Shown: in pieces, positions 1-11,000 of the stretch
Layout: each line of letters opens with the position of its first letter
Position numbering within the stretch: the first letter of the stretch is position 1
The notes under the pieces: generated by a model
The model's database searches: none
What the model was told of the DNA's origin: nothing
The model's input: the letters and a program-made list of their open reading frames with translations, nothing else
From: Salminus brasiliensis
Taxonomy: Eukaryota; Chordata; Actinopteri; Characiformes; Bryconidae
Length of the DNA stretch: 64,000 bases
Direction: 5' to 3'
Assembly: GCF_030463535.1 (NCBI RefSeq)
Contig: NC_132878.1
Location: 96,018,873-96,082,872, forward strand
Translations under genes and position numbers: made by a program

Positions 1-54
1 CTTTAGGCTTTGAGGCTTTATTTTATTTTAGATGACATGGATGTATATAGTAGT

Positions 55-56
<2 letters not shown>

Positions 57-92
<36 letters not shown>
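57..92. repeat. (TA)n microsatellite
   Basis: An uninterrupted run of TA dinucleotides directly before the tetranucleotide tract. Confidence 0.95.
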
Positions 93-97
<5 letters not shown>

Positions 98-99
98 GA

Positions 100-153
<54 letters not shown>

Positions 154-274
154 CCTACCTGTCTGTCCATCCGTCCGTCCGTCCGTCCATCCGTCCATCC
201 ATCCATCTATCTATCTATCTATCTATCTATCCATCTATCTGCCTACCTTCCTGTCTTTCTGTCTATCTACCTAC

Positions 275-305
<31 letters not shown>

Positions 306-925
306 TCTATCTACCTACCTGTCTATCTATCTACCTACCTGTCTATCTATCTATCTATCTATCTATCTACCTACCTGTCTATCTATCTACCTACCTGTCT
401 ATCTATCTACCTACCTGTCTGTCTATCTATATATCTACCTACCTGTTTGTCTATCTATCTATCTATCTATCTATATCTATACATCTACCTACCTGTCTGT
501 CTGTCTATCTATCTATATGTATATCCATCTATCTATCTTTCTGTCTGCCTGTATGTCTATATAACCGTTTATCTCTCTATCTATTTGTCTGCCTGTCTAC
601 ATGTCTGTATGTCTATCTATCTATCTGGCTGTCTCTCGCTCTCTCTCTATCTGTCTGCCTGACTGTATGTCTGTCTGCATGTCTATCTATCTGCCTATCT
701 CTCTATCTGTCTGTGTACCTGTCTATCCATTTGTCTGCCTGTCTGTCTATTTATATATCTGCCTATCCGTCTGCTTGTCTGTCTATCTATCCATCCGTCC
801 TTTCATCCATCAGTCCAAACTTCCGTCTGTTTGTATAGCTATGTTTGTCTGTTGATCTATATGTATGTCTATCTACTTCCCTTTCTGTCCATATATCTGT
901 CTGTCTCTATATCTAAAGTCTGTCT
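93..925. repeat. Compound (CTGT/CTAT/CCAT)n tetranucleotide microsatellite
   Basis: About 830 bp of degenerate tetranucleotides (CTGT, CTAT, CTAC, CCGT, CCAT). Because 4 and 3 share no factor, it reads as a periodic 4-residue pattern in all three frames of the + strand and gives artefactual open frames. Confidence 0.97.
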
Positions 926-1026
926 ATTCAAACTATATGTTTTTTAGTATATACTCTCAAAGACTAACAGCCTGATCTGCAGCGATGTAATGAACACACA
1001 GACTGACTCCACTCATCTGCTCTGTT

Positions 1027-1032
1027 TTTAAT
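1027..1032 (-). terminator. Candidate zdhhc11 poly(A) signal (ATTAAA)
   Basis: The minus-strand hexamer ATTAAA lies about 765 bp beyond the proposed stop codon at 1796. I see no closer canonical AATAAA on that strand. Weak call. Confidence 0.2.
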
Positions 1033-1499
1033 AAAAGCACAAAAACAGTAACTCTGTAACACTGCACTGAAATGTGTGCATCAGTTCCACACAAACCAAT
1101 CACAAACATGCTACACCAGCACTGCTGTCATCAAGAGGGAATGACTAAACTGTGTTGACGTACAGTATGTATGATCTACACGTCTGTAATAAAGATGTGT
1201 GAGTGTGAAGTTCCTTGCAAAGGTCTAAAGAACCTTCACTCTTCCCCCTACTGTCTGCTTGATGCTTGTCCTAGTCTGTTTGGGGCTGAGTACTGCTGCC
1301 TGCCTGGCTTCTGGACCAGTTTCTCCCACTTGGCGGATTTGCCTCAATTTGCCACAACTCCCCTAAGCACTTCGTTTTTCTTTCCTCCCTGTTTGTTTTT
1401 TGCTTTGAGATGCCCTGGTTTGGCTGTTTTACCTCGCTACTGCCCAAACCCGGCTCTCCTCTACTCCTTTGCTACCCATTTGAATGCTTGTAATTGGTT

Positions 1500-1640
1500 C
1501 CCCATTTAGACTCTTGGTTCCTCTCAAGGTTTCTTCCTCTTGCTCGGAGGGAGTATTTCCTGCCACTGTCGCCATTGATTTGCTCAAAAGAGGCTCAGAC
1601 GCGGATCTCTGTTGTAAAAAAAAATGGAAGGAAACTGAAT
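1500..1640 (+). repeat. Dispersed repeat fragment in zdhhc11 3' region
   Basis: Contains a stretch starting TTGGTTCCTCTCAAGGTTTC and continuing with a gagggag and cactgtcgcc run, which I recognise as part of a repeat common in fish genomes. The class cannot be settled from this fragment. The rest of 930-1795 shows no gene and is probably zdhhc11 3'UTR and downstream sequence. Confidence 0.4.
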
Positions 1641-1795
1641 TTTATATAAAGGTTCTTTCCTAAAATAAAGATTCTTCATATTCATATATTCATTTTCTTT
1701 AAAAAAGCATCTGCAGGTTTAGAATTCTCTAATAAGAAGAAGGTGTGTCCACAAAATTTTGGACACACCGTGTGTCTGATCTACAAAAGTACAGT

Positions 1796-1992
1796 TTATG
1801 AGTGTATGAGCTGCTGGTGGACGACTGTGGTGTCTACGATGGTGGTTCCCAGGGGGCTCTGGATGATAGGACGTCCCTCAGCCTGACTGTGCCCGACAGT
1901 GCTGCTCTGCTGGACCTGAGGGCTTTCCATGTGACTCAAACACCAACTCACCGGAGCCTCACCTGAGAGCAAAACACACAGCATTTAAAACA

Positions 1993-2026
<34 letters not shown>

Positions 2027-5000
2027 TTACGGTTTTTGTGAAATCTGGCATCTACCAAACTACCTACTCTTTTATTTTTATTTATAAAAATATTTATATT
2101 TATTTACACAAAATATACAATGCAGATGAACATGTCAGTGGTGGTTGCAGCAATTGGCCTTGTAACCTTAAAAAAATCATATTTCGCTAAAGTTGCTCAC
2201 GTAGGCCCTCCAGTGGCCTGGACCTTTGAGCACATGCCCAGAAACCAATGGGATAACTCAACTTTCTTTAGAAGGATCTCAAAGCTCATTCATTTAATAA
2301 CAACTTCTGCTCAGCCAATCAGATAAAAGTGAGACATACTGCAGAACGGAGGAGACGTGAGTTAGTTAACCATAATAAACCTTAATAGACCCATTATATC
2401 CAAAAGTATCTGTACACCTGATGTTTCTTCTGAAATCCAGGGGATTCTGCAGTAACAGCCTCTAAGGTTCTGGGGAAGGCTTTAGGCTAGATGTTGGAAC
2501 ATTGCTGTGAGAAAGATTTGATGGCACCTTTGATCCACCTTCGATGAGAGCATCAGTAAGATCAGGTGCTGCATCACGCCAAAGAAACCCACATTTGAAA
2601 GTATCCTGGGAGTTTGACAGGGGTCACCTGATCTCACCTGGTATTATATGTGTGGAGGCTTTTGAGCCGTAGTCTGGATGACTTTCTCCATCAACAGCTT
2701 GAGGTAAGTGGTCCATCTACAAAAAACGAGACGCTGTGGTAAAGCACCAGGTCTGTTTACCTTACATAGGAGCACAGTAACAGCACTATTCTTAAGGCTG
2801 AAAGACCTCAGAGCAGATGGTTCCCGAGAGTCCACTGGACATCTGCCCCCTCTTCTGGTACTTGAAGATACTACAGAGAGGGAGAAAAACCTCATTAAAG
2901 GGTTACTTGAGCTGACAGTGATGATATTATTCGTATTGGTGTAATTAGAGAGTCTGGTGGATTATTGGTTAAATGTGTAAACTGGCTGCACACAAACAGA
3001 ATATGCCACATTATGTTGGCGTCTAATTTTAGCATTTTGGCTAATGATGCTAATTCAAAGCACCATTTTTCAGCATTGTTTTTCTTTTAAATAATCTATA
3101 TCCAGCGTTTAACAAACCACACATTCTTTAAGAGCTAAATAGCTTCAGTTTTTTTTTTTATATTATTCTAAAAATATTATATTATATTTATTATATTTAT
3201 ACATATTATAGTATATTAGTAATAATAGTATATTATAAATAGAATATTATACTATTATTACCTTAATCGTATGCTCAGGTAGCTGGATTAATATGGGTTC
3301 ACTAGATTTTTTTAGGGCATTTATTGCTATGCAATTCAGTGGCACACTTGAATTCACCAAGCTAAAATAAATTCATGAGGAACATGAGGAAAGATATTTT
3401 GTGCCAGGATGAAGCTTTGATTATATAGCATTATATAGCAACTCAGCCGACAGCAACAGAAAGCTATGCTAACTAGCTAAAGATTGCACATATTTTCCAA
3501 GCAGTGTTTAGGGTGAATCTAACCAAAAAGATAAAAAGATGTCCCACTTTTTGTCCCTGACTTTATGTCTCAGGTTGGTATTATTATCATCATTGTCCCT
3601 GACTTTATGTCTCAGGTTAGTATTATCATCATTGTTCCTGGCTTTATGTCTCAGGTTGGTATTATTATCATTGTCCCTGACTTTATGTCCCAGGTTAGTA
3701 TTATCATCATTGTTCCTGGCTTTATGTCTCAGGTTAGTATTATTATCATTGTCCCTGACTTTATGTCTCAGGTTGGTATTATTATCATTGTCCCTGACTT
3801 TATGTCTCAGGTTAGTATTATTATCATTGTCCCTGACTTTATGTCTCAGGTAAGTATTATTATCATTGTCCCTGACTTTATGTCTCAGCTTGGTATTATT
3901 ATCATTGTCCCTGACTTTATGTCTCAGGTTAGTATTATTATCATTGTCCCTGACTTTATGTCTCAGGTTGGTATTATTATCATTGTCCCTGACTTTATGT
4001 CCCAGGTTAGTATTATTATCATTGTCCCTGACTTTATGTCTCAGGTAAGTATTATTATCATTGTCCCTGACTTTATGTCTCAGGTTAGTATTATCATCAT
4101 TGTCCCTGACTTTATGTCTCAGGTGAGCATTATTATCATTGTCCCTGACTTTATGTCTCAGGTAAGTATTATTATCATTGTCCCTGACTTTATGTCTCAG
4201 GTTAGTATTATTATCATTGTCCCTGACTTTATGTCTCAGGTTAGTATTATTATCATTGTCCCTGACTTTATGTCTCAGGTAAGTATTATTATCATTGTCC
4301 CTGACTTTATGTCTCAGGTGAGCATTATTATCATTGTCCCTGACTTTATGTCTCAGGTAAGTATTATTATCATTGTCCCTGACTTTATGTCTCAGGTAAG
4401 TATTATTATCATTGTCCCTGACTTTATGTCTCAGGTTGGTATTATTATCATTGTCCCTGACTTTATGTCTCAGCTTGGTATTATTATCATTGTCCCTGAC
4501 TTTATGTCTCAGGTTAGTATTATTATCATTGTCCCTGACTTTATGTCTCAGGTTGGTATTATTATCATTGTCCCTGACTTTATGTCTCAGGTTGGTATTA
4601 TTATCATTGTCCCTGACTTTATGTCTCAGGTTAGTATTATTATCATTGTCCCTGACTTTATGTCTCAGGTTGGTATTATTATCATTGTCCCTGACTTTAT
4701 GTCTCAGGTTAGTATTATTATCATTGTCCCTGACTTTATGTCTCAGGTTAGTATTATTATCATTGTCCCTGACTTTATGTCTCAGGTAAGTATTATTATC
4801 ATTGTCCCTGACTTTATGTCTCAGCTTGGTATTATTATCATTGTCCCTGACTTTATGTCTCAGGTTAGTATTATTATCATTGTCCCTGACTTTATGTCTC
4901 AGGTTAGTATTATTATCATTGTCCCTGACTTTATGTCTCAGGTAAGTATTATTATCATTGTCCCTGACTTTATGTCTCAGGTTGGTATTATTATCATTGT

Positions 5001-8000
5001 CCCTGACTTTATGTCTCAGGTTGGTATTATTATCATCATTGTCCCTGACTTTATGTCTCAGGTTAGTATTATTATCATTGTCCCTGACTTTATGTCTCAG
5101 GTTGGTATTATTATCATTGTCCCTGACTTTATGTCTCAGGTTAGTATTATTATCATTGTCCCTGACTTTATGTCTCAGGTTAGTATTATTATCATTGTCC
5201 CTGACTTTATGTCTCAGGTTCAAAGTCACACAGATGCATAATGTGCTTAATATATGCTTTTGTTTGGTATTTTGTGCTGAAACTAACCTTTAATTATATA
5301 GCATTGTTCACTGCCAGCAACAGAAAGCTATGCTAGCAAGCTAACTAACAGTTAGCAGTGCCATAAGAATAAAGTGATGCAGATTCAGCCCATGGTTATG
5401 CAAAACAAACATACCTTGCTCTGCTGGACAGTGGAGCGTCACAGTCTATGGACATATCCATAGGCCCGAGGTTCTGGGAGCAGAAAAGCACATTTCTGTA
5501 TTAGCGTAGCATCACTTCACACCTTTCCTTCTGTAATCCAGCTGCAGATTGCTTAATTACGCTAATGTCTGGTATTGTGACTCATCTACAACCTGACCAG
5601 CAAGAAATAAACATCCCCAGTCCGACTGATCATACAGCCTGCCTTAGTTACTGTTGCTATTTTGGACCAGTATGTATTCATGCAAAGTGTTTATGCATAG
5701 CTAAAGCCTGTCAATCAGATGTTTATCTCTAGCTGCAGTCTCTCATTAGGGTGAATATTAATAACGCTCTAAATGTAGGTATTGTGATATACACTGAGGA
5801 GGCGGAGCTACAGTCTCTCATTAGGGTGAATATTAATAACACTCTAAATGTAGGTATTGTGATATACGCTGAGGAGGCGGAGCTACAGTCTCTCATTAGG
5901 GTGAATATTAATAATACTCTAAATGTAGGTATTGTGATATACACTGAGGAGGAGGAGCTACAGTCTCTCATTAGGGTGAATATTAATAATGCTCTAAATG
6001 TAGGTATTGTGATATACGCTGAGGAGGCGGAGCTACAGTCTCTCATTAGGGTGATTATTAATAACACTCTAAATGTAGGTATTGTGATATACACTGAGGA
6101 GGAGGAGCTACAGTCTCTCATTAGGGTGAATATTAATAATGCTCTAAATGTAGGTATTGTGATATACACTGAGGAGGCGGAGCTACAGTCTCTCATTAGG
6201 GTGAATATATATTAATAACGCTCTAAATGTAGGTATTGTGATATACACTGAGGAGGCGGAGCTACAGCCTCTCATTAGGGTGAATATTAATAACACTCTA
6301 AATGTAGGTATTGTGATATACACTGAGGAGGAGGAGCTACAGTCTCTCATTAGGGTGATTATTAATAACACTCTAAATGTAGGTATTGTGATATACACTG
6401 AGGAGGAGGAGCTACAGTCTCTCATTAGGGTGAATATTAATAATGCTCTAAATGTAGGTATTGTGATATACACTGAGGAGGCGGAGCTACAGTCTCTCAT
6501 TAGGGTAAATATATATTAATAACGCTCTAAATGTAGGTATTGTGATATACACTGAGGAGGCGGAGCTACAGCCTCTCATTAGGGTGAATATTAATAACAC
6601 TCTAAATGTAGGTATTGTGATATACACTGAGGAGGAGGAGCTACAGTCTCTCATTAGGGTGAATATTAATAACGCTCTAAATGTAGGTATTGTGATATAC
6701 GCTGAGGAGGCGGAGCTACAGTCTCTCATTAGGGTGAATATTAATAACGCTCTAAATGTAGGTATTGTGATATACACTGAGGAGGAGGAGCTACAGTCTC
6801 TCATTAGGGTGAATATTAATAATGCTCTAAATGTAGGTATTGTGATATACACTGAGGAGGCGGAGCTACAGTCTCTCATTAGGGTGAATATTAATAACGC
6901 TCTAAATATAGGTATTGTGATATACACTGAGGAGGAGGAGCTACAGTCTCTCATTAGGGTGAATATTAATAACGCTCTAAATGTAGGTATTGTGATATAC
7001 ACTGAGGAGGCGGAGCTACAGTCTCTCATTAGGGTGAATATTAATAACGCTCTAAATGTAGGTATTGTGATATACACTGAGGAGGAGGAGCTACAGTCTC
7101 TCATTAGGGTGAATATTAATAATACTCTAAATGTAGGTATTGTGATATACACTGAGGAGGCGGAGCTACAGCCTCTCATTAGGGTGAATATTAATAACGC
7201 TCTAAATGTAGGTATTGTGATATACACTGAGGAGGAGGAGCTACAGTCTCTCATTAGGGTGAATATTAATAACTCTCTAAATGTAGGTATTGTGATATAC
7301 ACTGAGGAGGCGGAGCTACAGTCTCTCATTAGGGTGAATATTAATAACTCTCTAAATGTAGGTATTGTGATATACACTAAGGAGGGGGAGCTACAGTCTC
7401 TCATTAGGGTGAATATTAATAACTCTCTAAATGTAGGTATTGTGATATACACTGAGGAGGCGGAGCTACAGTCTCTCATTAGGGTGAATATTAATAACGC
7501 TCTAAATGTAGGTATTGTGATATACACTGAGGAGGCAGAGCTACAGTCTCTCATTAGGGTGAATATTAATAACTCTCTAAATGTAGGTATTGTGATATAC
7601 ACTGAGGAGGCGGAGCTACAGTCTCTCATTAGGGTGAATATTAATAACTCTCTAAATGTAGGTATTGTGATATACACTAAGGAGGGGGAGCTACAGTCTC
7701 TCATTAGGGTGAATATTAATAACTCTCTAAATGTAGGTATTGTGATATACACTGAGGAGGCGGAGCTACAGTCTCTCATTAGGGTGAATAATAATTAATA
7801 ACACTTTATATGTAGGTATTGTGATATACACTGAGGAGGCGGAGCTACAGTCTCTCATTAGGGTGAATATTAATAACTCTCTAAATGTAGGTATTGTGAT
7901 ATACACTGAGGAGGCGGAGCTACAGTCTCTCATTAGGGTGAATATTAATAACTCTCTAAATGTAGGTATTGTGATATACACTGAGGAGGCAGAGCTACAG

Positions 8001-11000
8001 TCTCTCATTAGGGTGAATATTAATAACTCTCTAAATGTAGGTATTGTGATATACACTGAGGAGGCGGAGCTACAGTCTCTCATTAGGGTGAATATTAATA
8101 ACTCTCTAAATGTAGGTATTGTGATATACACTGAGGAGGCGGAGCTACAGTCTCTCATTAGGGTGAATATTAATAACTCTCTAAATGTAGGTATTGTGAT
8201 ATACACTGAGGAGGCGGAGCTACAGTCTCTCATTAGGGTGAATATTAATAACTCTCTAAATGTAGGTATTGTGATATACACTGAGGAGGCGGAGCTACAG
8301 TCTGTCATTAAGGTGAATATTAATAACTCTCTAAATGTAGGTATTGTGATATACACTGAGGAGGCGGAGCTACAGTCTCTCATTAGGGTAAATATTAATT
8401 AATAACGCTCTAAATGTAGGTATTGTGATATACACTGAGGAGGCGGAGCTACAGTCTCTCATTAGGGTGAATATTAATTAATAACGCTCTAAATGTAGGT
8501 ATTGTGATATACACTGAGGAGGCGGAGCTACAGTCTCTAAAAGAAATATTTGTATATATGTTCTCTGGTGTTTATGGAAGATCTTACCTGTGCTGCAACA
8601 GCGCTGGACTGGGTTGGCTGTGTGGCTCCGCCTCCCTGATCCCTGGAGCTTTGTAAGTGACGCTGCTTCACTACGTACTCATATGTGCTCATGCCTTTAC
8701 ATACTGCACAGAGAGAAAGAGACACAAAGGCATATAAACACTTTTTTGGCAAAACTGAAGTTTTTGAAGAATTCCTCACTTACAAACTTAAAACAAGGCA
8801 GTTGCTAGGCGGTTGCTATGGTATCTCAGGTGGTTGCTATGCGCTTGCTAGACAGTTGCTGTGCTTTTCAAAATGGTTGCTTTGCTCTTACTTAGCAGTT
8901 GCGATAGTATCCCAGGTGGTTACTATGCAGCTGCTGGGCAGTTGCAATGCTCTTGCAAGTGGTTGCTACACCATGTGGACAAAAGTATTGGGACACCTGT
9001 TCATTCATTGTTTATTCTGAAATCAAGGGTATAAATAAATGTGATCCTGCTTTTGTTGGAGTAACTGTCTCTACTGTCCAGAGAAGAAGGTTTGCTACTA
9101 TTTTGGAGGAGGAGCATTGCTGTGAGGATTTGATTGCACTCAGCAACATGACCATTAGTGAGGTCAGGATGTTGGAAGATGATGATCACCACCCCAACTC
9201 ATCATCCCCAACTCCCCAACTCATCCCAGAAGTACTGGATGGAGCTCCACCATCCATCATTCCAGAGAATACAGCTCAATGCTAGTGCTTAATAATGTCC
9301 AAATGTTTGTGGACACTCCTTCTAATGAATGACACACATGTGCAAATGCACACACAGCTTGTCTAGTCCCTGCAGAGAAGTACTGCCAATAAAATAGGGC
9401 ACCATGGACCATGGACTAGAGAGGGGTACAAGGCCCCCCAGCACTGAGGAGCTGTGGAACAGTGGAAGAGCTGTGATCTCTGGAATGATGGTGGAGGAGC
9501 TCCATCCAGCACTTTTAGGATGAGTAACACGCACCACCCACCACCCACACAACTGTGAAAACTGACCGCATGTGTACACTTACACAGGTATATATGGAAG
9601 ACCAGCAAGTGGCACAGCATCAGGAGAGAGGCCAGAGCAATGATGATGGTGACGAAGGCTAACACAAGCAGACTAGCTGAGCTGGTCTGAACCGGAGCCA
9701 GGGGCAGGAAGGCTAACCAAGTCCCATTCTCCTTCACACCTGAACAGAGAGAGAGATCAACACGCTAACGTATGAAGCGCCGGACACAGCACTGCAGCTG
9801 CCCTTTTTTAAGCCATCGTAGTTCGGCAGAGGACATAATAATGGTGAGTAACATTTGGGACGAATGAAGACCGGAGACAGGTCATACACGGAGGACCATG
9901 GTCAGTTTAAAAGGTCAGGTCAGCCTCGGAGTGGCTCAGCAGTCTAATGCGCTGCCACTGTGGACCAGGGGTCACAAGTTTGAATCCCAAGCCAGGCCAC
10001 TTTGCCATCAGTAGCCGGAATCTGAGAGTGCACAATTGGCTGTGCTCTCTCCAGGTGGGTAGATGGCGCTCTCCCCCCTGCTCTATTACTCTTAAGCAAT
10101 GTTAGCAGTGTTGGCTATTATGCTACTCGTTAGCCAGTCAAGCTGGTCTACCCCCTCGACTGTATTAGCTATCATGCTACTCGTTAGCCAGCCGAGTTGG
10201 ACCACCCCCTCGACTGTATTAGCTATCATGCTACTCGTTAGCCAGCCGAGATGGACCACCCCCTCGACTGCATTAGCTATCATGCTACTCGTTAGCCAGC
10301 CGAGATGGACCACCCTCTCGACTGTATTAGCTATCATGCTACTCGTTAGCCAGCCGAGTTGGACCACCCCCTCGACTGTATTAGCTATCATGCTACTCGT
10401 TAGCCAGCTGAAATGGACCACCCCCTCTACTGTATTAGCTATCATGCTCCTCGTTAGCCAGCCGAGATGGACCACCCCCTCGACTGCATTAGCTATCATG
10501 CTACTCGTTAGCCAGCCGAGTTGGACCACCCCCTCGACTGCATTAGCTATCATGCTACTCGTTAGCCAGCTGAAATGGACCATCCCCTCGACTGTATTAG
10601 CTATCATGCTACTCGTTAGCCAGCTGAAATGGACCACCCCCTCGACTGTTTTAGCTATCATGCTACTCGTTAGCCAGCCGAGTTGGACCACCCCTTGACT
10701 GTATTAGCTATCATGCTACTCGTTAGCCAGCTGAAATGGACCACCCCCTCGACTGTATTAGCTATCATACTACTCGTTAGCCAGCCGAGATGGACCACCC
10801 CCTTGACTGTATTAGCTATCATGCTACTCGTTAGCCAGCCGAGATGGACCACCCCCTCGACTGCATTAGCTATCATGCTACTGGTTACCCAGCCGAGATG
10901 GACCACCCCTTCGACTGTATTAGCTATCATGCTACTCGTTACCCAGCCGAGATGGACCACCCCCTCGACTGTATTAGCTATCATGCTCCTCGTTAGCCAG

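Noticed and set aside
32-855. Serine/leucine/tyrosine-rich frames in the first kilobase
   Set aside because: Tetranucleotide microsatellite read in three frames. The four-residue periodicity gives it away.
1171-1509. Cysteine-rich 112-codon + strand frame
   Set aside because: It runs into dispersed repeat sequence at 1.5 kb, has no signal peptide pattern or splice context, and lies in the likely 3' region of zdhhc11.
3508-5241. Frames of 558 and 573 codons on opposite strands
   Set aside because: They are products of a 39-bp tandem repeat, a multiple of three with no stop in one frame per strand, lying in a zdhhc11 intron. Coding selection would not keep both strands open.
5729-8402. Long frames on both strands across the 75-bp array
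   Set aside because: Repeat length is divisible by three. The frames break wherever an indel shifts register, and there is no start context or splice logic.
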